Of a DNA stretch of 64,000 nt, positions 17,821-26,576 are shown piece after piece. Where the stretch lies: assembly GCA_023229645.1 (NCBI GenBank), contig JALNYU010000004.1, positions 124,001-188,000 on the forward strand, given 5' to 3'. The DNA is from Nevskia sp. Lineage in GTDB: Bacteria > Pseudomonadota > Gammaproteobacteria > Nevskiales > Nevskiaceae. Each line of letters begins with the position of its first letter. The stretch's first letter is position 1. Both the position numbers and the translations under genes were made by a program. The notes under the pieces were generated by a model, which saw only the letters and a program-made list of their open reading frames with translations, was not told the DNA's origin and did not search any database.

Positions 17821-19191
17821 TTAGAGGTGCCCAATCGCCTGATCGAGCCGTGCGACGGCAAGCACTTCGATATCGAGCTTCGCCGTGCGGCGGGGCTTAT
17901 TTGCTTCCGGCAAGATGGCGCGTTTAAAGCCATGTTTCGCCGCTTCGATTAGACGCTCTTCCCCGCCCTGTACCGGTCGAATTTCGCCGGCGAGGCCGAC
18001 TTCGCCAAAAACGATTAAGTCATTGTCCACCGGTCGGCCGCGATAGGACGACAGCGCCGCGAGCAGTAGCGGTAAGTCAGCGGCGGTTTCTTGAATGCGC
18101 ATCCCGCCGACGACATTCGCGAATACGTCTTGATCCGCCAGCGCGACACCCGCATGACGATGCAAGACCGCGAGCAACATCGCCAAACGATTGCCTTCCA
18201 AGCCAAGCGCGACGCGGCGCGGATTACCAGACTGCGCTGAATCGACCAGCGCCTGCACTTCAACCAGCAAAGGCCGCGAGCCCTGGCGCGTGACCGTGAT
18301 TACACTGCCCGGCACCGGCTGCTCGTGACGCGACAAAAACAGCGCTGACGGATTACTGACTTCGCGTAGCCCGACATCGGTCATCGCGAACACGCCCATC
18401 TCGTTGACGGCGCCGTAGCGGTTCTTCACCGCTCGAACAATGCGGTAGCGGCTGCCGACGTCCTGCTCGAAATACAACACGGTATCAACCATGTGTTCGA
18501 GCACCCGCGGACCGGCAATGGCGCCCTCTTTCGTCACATGACCCACTAAAACGATCGCGCAGTTTTGCGCCTTGGCGTAGCGCACCAGTTGCGCCGCGCA
18601 TTCGCGCAACTGCGAGACGGAGCCGGGTGCGGCGTCGAGGGCATCGGTGTACAGCGTTTGGATCGAGTCCAATACGACGAAACCAGGGCGCGTGCGCGCC
18701 AAGATTTCGAGAATCGCTTCTAGCCCAGTTTCGGCGAGTACCGGAAGATCAAGCCGCGGCAGACCGAGGCGGCGCGCGCGCAAGCTGACCTGGTTCAGCG
18801 ATTCCTCGCCGGTCACATATAAGGTTTCGAGTTTGCCTTGCAGCGCCGCCAAAGCCTGCAGCAGCAGTGTTGACTTGCCGATACCGGGATCACCGCCGAT
18901 CAGTATCACCGCCCCCGGCACCACACCGCCGCCGAGTACGCGATCCAGTTCGCTTAGGCCAGACTCGATACGCGCAGTATCTTCACCGGTGATTTCATCC
19001 AAGCGTTTAACCGCGCTTTTTTCCGGCGAAAAGCTGCCCGCGCGAACTTTCGGCTTCGCCGATGTGGTTTCGACCAGCGTGTTCCAGGCGCCACAGTCGC
19101 CGCACTGGCCCGCCCACTTCGGCGCGTCTGAGCCGCAGTTCTGGCAAACGTAGCGGCGCTTGCCAGCGTTCGGGTGCGTTGTTTTGGCCAA
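17821..19191 (-). CDS. radA: DNA repair and recombination protein RadA
   Basis: RadA (Sms), a RecA-like ATPase that drives branch migration during recombination repair. All landmarks of the 456-residue family are present. An N-terminal four-Cys zinc finger (CQNCGSDAPKWAGQCGDCG) is followed by Walker A GGDPGIGKST and Walker B (VVLDSIQTLY). The RadA-specific KNRYG motif comes next, and a Lon-protease-like C-terminal domain follows. It is the last gene of the minus-strand run that starts at hemA, 72 bases after the JAMM-like gene. Confidence 0.97.
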   Translation of the reverse strand: MAKTTHPNAGKRRYVCQNCGSDAPKWAGQCGDCGAWNTLVETTSAKPKVRAGSFSPEKSAVKRLDEITGEDTARIESGLSELDRVLGGGVVPGAVILIGGDPGIGKSTLLLQALAALQGKLETLYVTGEESLNQVSLRARRLGLPRLDLPVLAETGLEAILEILARTRPGFVVLDSIQTLYTDALDAAPGSVSQLRECAAQLVRYAKAQNCAIVLVGHVTKEGAIAGPRVLEHMVDTVLYFEQDVGSRYRIVRAVKNRYGAVNEMGVFAMTDVGLREVSNPSALFLSRHEQPVPGSVITVTRQGSRPLLVEVQALVDSAQSGNPRRVALGLEGNRLAMLLAVLHRHAGVALADQDVFANVVGGMRIQETAADLPLLLAALSSYRGRPVDNDLIVFGEVGLAGEIRPVQGGEERLIEAAKHGFKRAILPEANKPRRTAKLDIEVLAVARLDQAIGHL

Positions 19192-19263
19192 AGCAAAAAC
19201 TCCTTAACAACAGCCGCTTAAGTCACGGCGAACGCTTATTCCGATGAATGCAAAGGCACCCGC

Positions 19264-19644
19264 TTAATCTTCGATTTGCAACACCTGTTCTTGCATCGAT
19301 TCCTGCCAAAGATGCCAGGCGCGGAGCTGTAAAACCCCTTTCGTGGTGAGCACTGCATTCAACTGCAGCAGTTCCGGCAGCGGCTGAAACAGGTTCGGCT
19401 CGGCTTTTTCCAAGGCAGGATCAAAACGATAAATCGCCCAAGCGCGGCGTTCGGGATTCAGCGCGCCCACCGTTGCCGGAATCGCCGACTCGGTGCAGGG
19501 CTGCCACGTGTCCGGTGGCGATGTTTCATCGGCGGGCGCCGTCACTACGCCGGAAAACGGCTGGGTTGCGATCTGCGCCTCGTGCAGCAGGCGAATCGCG
19601 AGTTTTCTCGGCATCGACAACGGCGCTTCAACACGGTGATTCAT
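19264..19644 (-). CDS. Degenerate JAMM/MPN-like protein next to MoeB
   Basis: Small protein of 126 residues. The opening PRKLAIRLLHEAQIA and the closing LNAVLTTKGVLQLRAWHLW resemble the first helix and the last strands of bacterial JAMM (M67) metallopeptidases. Such genes often sit beside moeB/thiF-type genes and trim the C-terminus of ubiquitin-like sulfur carriers. The zinc site is not intact: where HSHP is expected the sequence reads YRFDP, and the N-terminal Glu is replaced. If the kinship is right, this is a catalytically dead relative. The link is an inference from weak similarity and position. It starts 25 bases after moeB; an alternative in-frame ATG lies ten codons in. Confidence 0.5.
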   Translation of the reverse strand: MNHRVEAPLSMPRKLAIRLLHEAQIATQPFSGVVTAPADETSPPDTWQPCTESAIPATVGALNPERRAWAIYRFDPALEKAEPNLFQPLPELLQLNAVLTTKGVLQLRAWHLWQESMQEQVLQIED

Positions 19645-19669
19645 CGGCTATACCTGCGCAATAAAAGGA

Positions 19670-20413
19670 CTACTCGGCTCGAGATGCAGCGCAGACGCGG
19701 CAGTTAGGATCGCGGTTGATCGTCAACGTTCGCCACGCGGGCTTCAGCGCATCCCAGATCATGAGCGTGCCGGCATCGTCACCGATGCCAAGTAAATGCT
19801 TAATCGCAGACAGCGCTTGCAGGCTGCCGATGACACCGACAACCGGCCCGAGCACGCCAGCTTCCTCGCAGGTTTCTTGCACTTCGCCGGATTCGCCATA
19901 CAGGCAGGCGTAGCAGGCGCCACCACGCCGAGTATCAAATAGCGCCAGTTGACCTTCGAAGCGAATCGCCGCGCCAGATACCAGCGGTTTGCGGGCAGCG
20001 ACGCAGGCCGCGTTAACCGCAAAACGAGTGATGAAGTTATCAGAGCAGTCGAGCACCAGATCCACTGCGCGCACCGCAGCAAGCAGGCTGGCGTCGTCGA
20101 GCGGCCCCGGCTGCAGTTCGAGTTCGCATTCTGGGTTTAGCGCCCGCAGGCTATCGGCCGCAGCGTCAAGCTTGGCGCGGCCGACATCAGCGCTACGGTA
20201 CAAAATCTGCCGCTGTAAATTTGAGCGGTCAACACGGTCGAGATCGCTGAGCACGAGCCGCCCGATTCCTGCACCGGCAAGGTACAACGCCGCGACGGAC
20301 CCCAGCCCGCCGAGGCCGATAACCAGCACGCTAGAATCGCGCAAAACCGCCTGACCGTTGACCCCAACCTCGCGCAAGATCACCTGCCGGCTGTAGCGGG
20401 CGAAGTCGCTCAC
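19670..20413 (-). CDS. moeB: MoeB/ThiF-type adenylyltransferase
   Basis: E1-like enzyme of 247 residues that adenylates the C-terminus of a ubiquitin-like sulfur carrier (MoaD in molybdopterin synthesis, or ThiS in thiamine synthesis). It shows the nucleotide-binding GLGGLGS, the DNFITRFAVNAAC stretch, and two Cys pairs (CYAC and CRVC) that hold structural zinc. The start codon is a GTG at 20413 overlapping the prmC stop as GTGA, so translation is coupled to prmC. The hemA-prfA-prmC-moeB order is known from other gammaproteobacteria and favours MoeB over ThiF, but the sequence alone cannot settle the partner. Confidence 0.88.
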   Translation of the reverse strand: MSDFARYSRQVILREVGVNGQAVLRDSSVLVIGLGGLGSVAALYLAGAGIGRLVLSDLDRVDRSNLQRQILYRSADVGRAKLDAAADSLRALNPECELELQPGPLDDASLLAAVRAVDLVLDCSDNFITRFAVNAACVAARKPLVSGAAIRFEGQLALFDTRRGGACYACLYGESGEVQETCEEAGVLGPVVGVIGSLQALSAIKHLLGIGDDAGTLMIWDALKPAWRTLTINRDPNCRVCAASRAE

Positions 20414-21294
20414 GGCCTGCGGCCGCCGGTTACCCGCGCGTTGCCGCCGAGGTCGCGGCGGGTCGCGATGTCGATAAAGCCGGCGTTCTGCAGTAATACT
20501 TGCACGGCGCCGGCTTGATCCGCGCCGTGTTCGAGCAGCAGCCGCCCGCCCGGCTGCAAATGCGCCACTGCGTCAGCAGTAATCGCGCGCAACGCGGCCA
20601 ACCCATCCGGCCCGGATGTCAGCGCGCTATGCGGCTCGTAACGCAGGGCGGGTAAATGCGGATCACCTTCGGCGATGTACGGCGGGTTGCTGACAATCAA
20701 ATCGAAACTTCGCCCAGCCAGTGGCTCAAACCACGAGCCTTCAATAAATTCAACGTTAACGCCGGGTAAGGCTTGCGCATTTTCGCGCGCGATGTCGAGC
20801 GCAGCGGGCGAGTAATCCGTTGCCACGATCGACACGTTGCGAAGCTCGCTCGCCAGCGCCAACGCAATGGCGCCGCTGCCGGTGCCGAGATCGGCCAGCG
20901 CAAACGAAGCCTCATTTTTCAGCGCGCCGCGGGCAATTTCCAATGCCCACTCGACCAGCGTCTCGGTATCCGGTCGCGGAATCAGTACCGCGCTATCGAC
21001 GACCAAATCCAGCGTCCAAAACCCTTGTCTAGCGGTGATATAAGCGACGGGTTCGCCAAGCTTGCGCCGTTCTACCCAGGCGACATAACGCAGTACCAGC
21101 GCACTTTCTAACGCCTCGTCTCGGCGCAAAATCAACGCACCGTAATCGCAAGCGAGTAGCCTGGCGAGTAGGCGCTCAGCATCGGCACGCGGGCTATCCG
21201 AGTGCGCGTCTAGCGCTGCCGTGGCCCAGGCGAGCCAGTCGGCAACGGCGCCTGGCGCGGTTTCCGGCGCCGGAAAATCGATCTCAACGGGCAT
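20410..21294 (-). CDS. prmC: Release factor glutamine methyltransferase
   Basis: PrmC (HemK), which methylates the Gln of the GGQ motif in release factors 1 and 2. The 294-residue protein has an N-terminal helical recognition domain (about 1-85). A Rossmann methyltransferase domain follows, with the SAM loop ADLGTGSGAIALALA and the catalytic NPPY motif (IVSNPPYIAEGD). It lies 27 bases after prfA, its substrate gene, and overlaps moeB by four bases. Confidence 0.96.
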   Translation of the reverse strand: MPVEIDFPAPETAPGAVADWLAWATAALDAHSDSPRADAERLLARLLACDYGALILRRDEALESALVLRYVAWVERRKLGEPVAYITARQGFWTLDLVVDSAVLIPRPDTETLVEWALEIARGALKNEASFALADLGTGSGAIALALASELRNVSIVATDYSPAALDIARENAQALPGVNVEFIEGSWFEPLAGRSFDLIVSNPPYIAEGDPHLPALRYEPHSALTSGPDGLAALRAITADAVAHLQPGGRLLLEHGADQAGAVQVLLQNAGFIDIATRRDLGGNARVTGGRRP

Positions 21295-21321
21295 CGGCGG
21301 CCAACGCTGCGCGCAGGAATA

Positions 21322-22410
21322 TCATGCCGCCTCGCCGGCCTCAGCCATCAGCTCAGCCTGATGTTCGGCGAGCAGCGGTTGAATGACGCCGTCCATTTCG
21401 CCCTGCATCACGCGTTCGAGCTGATACAAGGTCAGATTGATGCGGTGATCAGTGACCCGACCCTGCGGAAAATTATAGGTGCGGATGCGCTCGGAACGAT
21501 CGCCGCTACCGACCAGCTTTTTTCGAGTTGCCGCCATTTCGCTTTCTTGCTTGCTGCGCTCGGCGTCTAACAAGCGCGACGCCAGCAAACTCATCGCCTT
21601 CGCGCGATTCTTGTGTTGGCTGCGTTCTTCCTGGCATTCGACGACGACGCCGCTCGGAAGATGGGTAATTCGGATCGCCGATTCCGTTTTGTTGACGTGC
21701 TGACCGCCGGCACCCGAGGAGCGATAGGTATCAACCTTTAAATCCGCTGGATTGATATCGATGGCCTGGGTTTCTTCAATTTCGGGCAGCACGGCAACGG
21801 TCGCCGCCGACGTGTGAATGCGGCCCTGCGCTTCGGTTTCTGGCACGCGCTGCACGCGATGGGCACCGGATTCGAACTTTAGTCGCGAATAGGCGCCGTA
21901 ACCGATCACGCGCGCAATGATTTCCTTAAATCCGCCGTGCTCGCCCTCGTTTTGCGAGAGCACCTCAACCTGCCAGCCCTGCACTTCGGCGTACTTTGCG
22001 TACATCCGATACAGGTCGCCAGCGAAAATTGCCGCTTCGTCGCCGCCGGTACCCGCACGGATTTCGAGAAAGACATTATTGCCGTCGAGCGGATCTTTCG
22101 GCACGAGATAGCCGTGCAGCTCCTGCTCCAGCGCCTCGTATCGTTGATTAAGCGTTGGCAATTCCGCTTCGGCGAGCTGGCGCATCTCCAAATCTTTATC
22201 GTCGCGCATCTGCACGAGCGCTTCGATTTCAGCGCCCGTTGCGCAATAGCTGTTGAAGGCTTCTGTCAACGGCCCCAGCTGCGCATATTCTTGCGAAAGA
22301 CGGCGGAAACGATCGGCATCGCCCAATACTTCCGGTGACGACAATTCACGCGCGACTTCTTCACGGCGCGCCGACATAGTTTCAAGCTTGCGGAACAGGC
22401 TGGGTTTCAT
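21322..22410 (-). CDS. prfA: Peptide chain release factor 1
   Basis: Release factor 1 of 362 residues, which reads UAA and UAG stop codons. The stop-codon tripeptide of the P-x-T type is present as PET in RVPETEAQGRIHTSA, as expected for RF1 and not RF2. The peptidyl-hydrolysis motif GGQ is in GAGGQHVNKT. Length and domain order are those of the family. It follows hemA by 109 bases and leads into prmC. Confidence 0.97.
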   Translation of the reverse strand: MKPSLFRKLETMSARREEVARELSSPEVLGDADRFRRLSQEYAQLGPLTEAFNSYCATGAEIEALVQMRDDKDLEMRQLAEAELPTLNQRYEALEQELHGYLVPKDPLDGNNVFLEIRAGTGGDEAAIFAGDLYRMYAKYAEVQGWQVEVLSQNEGEHGGFKEIIARVIGYGAYSRLKFESGAHRVQRVPETEAQGRIHTSAATVAVLPEIEETQAIDINPADLKVDTYRSSGAGGQHVNKTESAIRITHLPSGVVVECQEERSQHKNRAKAMSLLASRLLDAERSKQESEMAATRKKLVGSGDRSERIRTYNFPQGRVTDHRINLTLYQLERVMQGEMDGVIQPLLAEHQAELMAEAGEAA

Positions 22411-22519
22411 GACACGACAAAATTCGAGAATGGCGAAAGACAGCGGAACAGCGTAACACCAGCGCGCGAAGATCGACGCTAACGCCGGCCCGTGTTCAAG
22501 CCGTCCCTCGCCTTATCGA

Positions 22520-23782
22520 TCACGCTTCGTCTTCCGGCAGATCAAACAATTTCAGCGTGGCATCGAGCAGCAGCGCCTGCTCAACGGCGTCGGCGTTACG
22601 CAAAGCCTTGCTCGGCGCGTGCAGTAGTTTATTGGTCAGCGTGTCGGCGACAAACGCCATGACTTGTTCGGGCGCTTCGCCCGAGGCGAGTTTGCGCATG
22701 GCTTTCGCGAGCACTTCGTCGCGGCTCAGCCGCGCCCGTTCCCGCAGCCGCCGTATCGTAACGCCGGCATCGCGGCTTTCCAGCCATTTTTCGAAATCGC
22801 GTGCTTGGTCTTCGACCAAAACCTCAGCCTGCTTCGCGGCGTTTTCGCGCACCTTCATGTTTTCAGAAACGACCGCGCGGAGATCGTCCAACGTGTAGAG
22901 ATACACGTCTTCGAGCTGGCCGATTGCGGGGTCTAAATCGCGCGGGATCGCCAGATCAATCATCAGCATCGGCTTGCGCCGCCGCCGCGCTAATGCCCGC
23001 GCGACGGTTTCTTTGCCGAGAATGAAGCCGCGCGCGGCGGTGGAGGAGATCACCAAGTCCGCTTCCGGCAAATGGGCTGAGATGTCGTCAAGCCCGATCG
23101 CGTAGCCCTGCAAGGCCGTCGCCAGTGTTTGCGCGCGTTCCAAGCTACGGTTGGCGACGACAATACGGCCGACGCCCTGTGTCTTTAAATGGCGCGCCAG
23201 CAGTTGGATCGTTTCGCCAGCACCAATGAGCAGCGCGGTTTGACTGTTGAGGTCAGAGAAGATGTGTTGCGCCATCTGCACCGCCGAATAGGCAACGCTG
23301 ACCGGATGGGCGCCAATTTCGGTTTCGCTGCGCACCAGCTTTGCAACTTGAAACGCATGTTGGAACAGGCGATACAGCACCGGCCCCAACGACCGTACGC
23401 CCTGGGCTTGGGCAAACGCATTCTTCATCTGCCCCAGAATCTGCGGCTCGCCGAGCACCATCGAGTCCAAGCCCGACGCCACCCGCAGCGAATGCAGCAC
23501 GCTATTGCGATCGCGCAAAATGTAGGTGTGGCTTTCCAGGCTGCCCTGCGGCGCTTGCCGCTCCCGCAGCCACCAATCCAGCAGACGGGCTTCATCTTCA
23601 GGCGCGGCGACGGCAAAAATCTCGGTGCGATTGCAAGTCGAGAGAATCGCCGCTTCATCGATACCCGGCAGCGCGCGCAGGCGCAGCAGCGCGTCGGGGA
23701 TCTCCGCGTCGGTAAAAGCGAGCCGTTCGCGCGTTGCTACTGGCGCGGTGTGGTGGCTGAGACCCAGTGTCAGTAATGCCAT
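22520..23782 (-). CDS. hemA: Glutamyl-tRNA reductase
   Basis: Glutamyl-tRNA reductase, the first committed enzyme of the C5 route to 5-aminolevulinate and haem. The 420-residue product carries the catalytic Cys in ILSTCNRTE. It also has the GQMKNAFAQA region and the NADPH Rossmann domain with LLIGAGETI, and the C-terminal dimerisation helices. I use the ATG at 23782 (MALLTLGLSHHT), which fits the family; a longer in-frame start at 23866 adds 28 unsupported residues. It is divergent from the TPR gene, 130 bases apart, as in Pseudomonas. Confidence 0.97.
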   Translation of the reverse strand: MALLTLGLSHHTAPVATRERLAFTDAEIPDALLRLRALPGIDEAAILSTCNRTEIFAVAAPEDEARLLDWWLRERQAPQGSLESHTYILRDRNSVLHSLRVASGLDSMVLGEPQILGQMKNAFAQAQGVRSLGPVLYRLFQHAFQVAKLVRSETEIGAHPVSVAYSAVQMAQHIFSDLNSQTALLIGAGETIQLLARHLKTQGVGRIVVANRSLERAQTLATALQGYAIGLDDISAHLPEADLVISSTAARGFILGKETVARALARRRRKPMLMIDLAIPRDLDPAIGQLEDVYLYTLDDLRAVVSENMKVRENAAKQAEVLVEDQARDFEKWLESRDAGVTIRRLRERARLSRDEVLAKAMRKLASGEAPEQVMAFVADTLTNKLLHAPSKALRNADAVEQALLLDATLKLFDLPEDEA

Positions 23783-23912
23783 GACGAGCCTGTGGCTAAG
23801 TACGCATGATTTTCCGGCATGAACGGCCGCCGCACAAGGACATTCTGCAAGCACGGCGCCTGCCATCGCTTCAAGTTACAATGAATCTGCATCTTCCCTC
23901 AGGTTGATCATC

Positions 23913-25625
23913 GTGCACGCCCCTCGCAAATTCATGCGTTTCCCATATGGCTTAGCGCTGACGCTGGTCGTCGGCTGCAGTCTTAGTTTGGTCGCCGGGG
24001 CAGCGGCAAACGCCGCCGAAAAGCGCGGCAGCGCGCCGTCTGACGACGCCCAAGCGCAATACCATATTCTCGTCGGCGAACTGGCGGCCGGCCGGCAGCA
24101 GCCGGAGACAGCGGCGGAAGAATTCATTAAGGCGCTAGATTTCGTCGCCGACAAAGCCCTCGCGGAGCGCGCAACCACGTTAGCGTTATCAGCCAACAAC
24201 GCTGAATTAGCGTTTACCGCCGCGCGCCGTTGGCTGGCGCTGGACAATACGAGCCTGGAAGCGCGCGAAGTTCTGATCCGACTGGACCTGCGCCAGAATC
24301 TGAACGACGACGCGTATGCACAAGGCGCGGCAATCGTCCAAGGTCATCCGGGTGGCAAGGAAGACGGCTTCCGGCACGTAGCGCTCTTATTGTCGCTAGA
24401 AGCGAGCAAGGGCCCGGAGGCGTTAGCGCTGATGCGCAAACTGGTCGAGCAAGATCCCAAGCTCTCCGGCGCGTGGCTGGCGCAAAGTCTGCTCGCATTG
24501 CGTTTTAATGATGCCGACACGGCGGAGAAATCGGCGCGCGAAGCCTTACGCCTGAAACCAGATGCCAAAGACGCCCCGCTGCTACTGATGGGCGCGTTGG
24601 TAAAAAAAGGCGATTTCGATGGTGCCGACCAAATTGTCGAAAGCCAAATCAAAAACGGTGGCTCAGTAAACGACCTGCGCGTCGGCTATTCGCGTTTATT
24701 GCTCGAAGCCAATCAGCGAGAAAAAGCCAGCAGCCAGCTTGAGAAAATCCTTAAAGTCGACCCGGCGAATACCGAAGCCCATTTCACCCTGGGTCTGATT
24801 GCGCTCGATCAGGGCCATATCGATGAGGCCGAGCCGCATTTCCAGACCTTGATAAAAGGAGGCGACCATGCAACCGATGCCGAGTATTACCTCGGTCGCA
24901 TCGCCCAGTTCCGTGGCCAGCCAGCCGCCGCATTGGCACATTATGAGAAAGTAACGAGCGGCATGCAGGCGTTGGACGCCGCCTTACGGCGTGCCTCGAT
25001 GTTGGCGAAGCTCGGCCAGTTGGACAACGGCATCGCGTTACTGGATCAACTTCGGCGCCAATACCCGCCGCTGGCGACGCGTTTTTATCTCGCCGAAGGC
25101 GAAATTCTGACCGAGGCCAATGAGCTCGACCATGCGCTGGAAATCTACGGCATGGCGATTAAAGAAAGCGACGACACGCTCGACTTGCTCTACGCCCGCT
25201 CGCTAGTTTACGAACGGCAAAAGAAAATCGAACTCGCCGAGACTGATTTGCGCGCGGTGTTGGCACAAGCACCGAATGACGCCCGCGCGCTTAATGCGCT
25301 GGGTTTTATGCTGATCGTCCATACGCAGCGGCTCGACGACGCAGAAAAGCTAGTTACCAAGGCGCTAGCACTAACACCAGAAGAGCCCGCAGTGATCGAC
25401 AGTATGGGCTGGCTCCGCTTCCGCCAAGGCAAAACCAATGAGGCATTGGAACTGCTGAAGCGCGCCTATGAACGCTTCCCGGACCCAGAAGTTGCGGCGC
25501 ATTACGGCGAAGCTTTATGGGTACAGGGCGAGCACGAAAGAGCCAAGACGGTGTGGAATCGAGCCCTGCAAGAGGCCCCCGCAAATACCGTTCTGCGCGA
25601 CACAATGACCCGTTTAAACCCATGA
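23913..25625 (+). CDS. Exported tetratricopeptide repeat protein
   Basis: TPR-repeat protein of about 570 residues with an N-terminal signal peptide (hydrophobic core TLVVGCSLSLVAGAAANA). The rest is built of successive 34-residue TPR-like helical pairs, for example AHFTLGLIALDQGHIDEAEPHFQ and NALGFMLIV, and suits a periplasmic scaffold. The start is uncertain: the GTG at 23913 is ten bases after an AGG site, a TTG at 23904 is too close to it, and the first ATG (23934) has none. The gene occupies the place of the TPR gene that in Pseudomonas lies between hemA and lolB, and its stop overlaps the lolB ATG by four bases. A role alongside lipoprotein or outer-membrane assembly is plausible but unproven. 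Confidence 0.88.
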   Translation: MHAPRKFMRFPYGLALTLVVGCSLSLVAGAAANAAEKRGSAPSDDAQAQYHILVGELAAGRQQPETAAEEFIKALDFVADKALAERATTLALSANNAELAFTAARRWLALDNTSLEAREVLIRLDLRQNLNDDAYAQGAAIVQGHPGGKEDGFRHVALLLSLEASKGPEALALMRKLVEQDPKLSGAWLAQSLLALRFNDADTAEKSAREALRLKPDAKDAPLLLMGALVKKGDFDGADQIVESQIKNGGSVNDLRVGYSRLLLEANQREKASSQLEKILKVDPANTEAHFTLGLIALDQGHIDEAEPHFQTLIKGGDHATDAEYYLGRIAQFRGQPAAALAHYEKVTSGMQALDAALRRASMLAKLGQLDNGIALLDQLRRQYPPLATRFYLAEGEILTEANELDHALEIYGMAIKESDDTLDLLYARSLVYERQKKIELAETDLRAVLAQAPNDARALNALGFMLIVHTQRLDDAEKLVTKALALTPEEPAVIDSMGWLRFRQGKTNEALELLKRAYERFPDPEVAAHYGEALWVQGEHERAKTVWNRALQEAPANTVLRDTMTRLNP

Positions 25626-26242
25626 ATACCGTGCAAAACCGCGGGGTACGCGCTGGCTTGGTCGTGGCGGTGGCCCTGCTCACCGCTTGCAGCGGCCAAC
25701 CTCGTCATCGACTGAATACCGAGTTCTCAGAGCGGAACTGGGAAATTCGCCGTTCCACGCTAACCGCCGTGCAAAGCTTCGAGCTGCAAGGTCGGCTTGC
25801 CGAAAGTGGGATCACCGGTGGCCGTGGCGATCTGAAGTGGGTGCAAAGCGGTGAACGTTTCGACGTTCACGTGACCGGCCCGCTTGGTATCGGCGCGCTA
25901 GCAATCAACGGCGACCCGCGAAGCGTTGAAATCCGCACCAAAGACGGCACGTTTGTGACCGGATCGCCCGAAAGCGTCATGCGCCAACGGCTCGGTTGGA
26001 GCCTGCCGATCATGCAGCTGCCATTTTGGGTGCTCGGCCTACCGGCGCCTATGCGCAATAATCCGTCGACAGTCATTCTCGATGACGGTGGCCGAGCCCA
26101 GACCATAAAACAAGCCGGCTGGGTTATCGGTTACGACGAATACCAAACAGTTGGCGCCTTGACGTTGCCGCGCAAGCTGGCGCTAGCAAATGGCGAGCGC
26201 AGCTTCCGTATCGTCATCGATAAATGGGTTGGCACCCCGTAA
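25622..26242 (+). CDS. lolB: Outer membrane lipoprotein receptor LolB
   Basis: LolB, the outer membrane lipoprotein that receives lipoproteins from LolA and inserts them in the inner leaflet. The 206-residue precursor has a lipobox LLTAC with the acylated Cys at residue 23. A LolB beta-sandwich follows, including SFELQGRLAES and the WVLGLPAP turn. The ATG at 25622 overlaps the TPR-gene stop (ATGA), so the two are coupled. In most relatives ispE follows directly; here 109 bases of non-coding DNA lead straight to the tRNA gene. Confidence 0.94.
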   Translation: MNTVQNRGVRAGLVVAVALLTACSGQPRHRLNTEFSERNWEIRRSTLTAVQSFELQGRLAESGITGGRGDLKWVQSGERFDVHVTGPLGIGALAINGDPRSVEIRTKDGTFVTGSPESVMRQRLGWSLPIMQLPFWVLGLPAPMRNNPSTVILDDGGRAQTIKQAGWVIGYDEYQTVGALTLPRKLALANGERSFRIVIDKWVGTP

Positions 26243-26264
26243 GCGTCAATTTTATTTTTTCTTG

Positions 26265-26333
26265 TTTAGATTTTGCTGCGGTTTCGCTTATAATCCCGCT
26301 CCTTCAGAAGCGGCTGCATAGCAAGGCTATAAT
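26265..26333 (+). promoter_or_regulatory. Candidate promoters for the tRNA-Gln gene
   Basis: TTTAGA (26265-26270), an 18-base spacer and a perfect TATAAT (26289-26294) form a good sigma-70 match. A second perfect TATAAT lies at 26328-26333, placed so that transcription would start about ten bases before the mature tRNA, but its -35 region is weak. Confidence 0.45.
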
Positions 26334-26351
26334 AGTCGCGAGTAAAAGCAT

Positions 26352-26426
26352 TGGGGCGTCGCCAAGCGGTAAGGCAGCAGGTTTTGATCCTGCCATACGG
26401 TGGTTCGAATCCATCCGCCCCAGCCA
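26352..26426 (+). tRNA. trnQ: tRNA-Gln(UUG)
   Basis: A complete 75-base cloverleaf. The acceptor arm TGGGGCG pairs with CGCCCCA. The anticodon stem GCAGG/CCTGC encloses the loop TTTTGAT with anticodon TTG, the T arm carries GGTTCGAATCC, and the discriminator is G with CCA encoded. The U1-A72 pair is typical of bacterial tRNA-Gln. Its place just before prs is conserved. Confidence 0.97.
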
Positions 26427-26576
26427 TTCAGGATTTTCTTGGTGTCTGCAGTGAGAACGGAACATCAGGCACCCACTGAACAGGGTGCTGAGCTGCAGTG
26501 CTCGTTTCAGCTTGAACTCCACAGTCCGGCACGCGCCGAACTCCGTCACCGACCGTCACCCCGCTCCTGACCTCCG

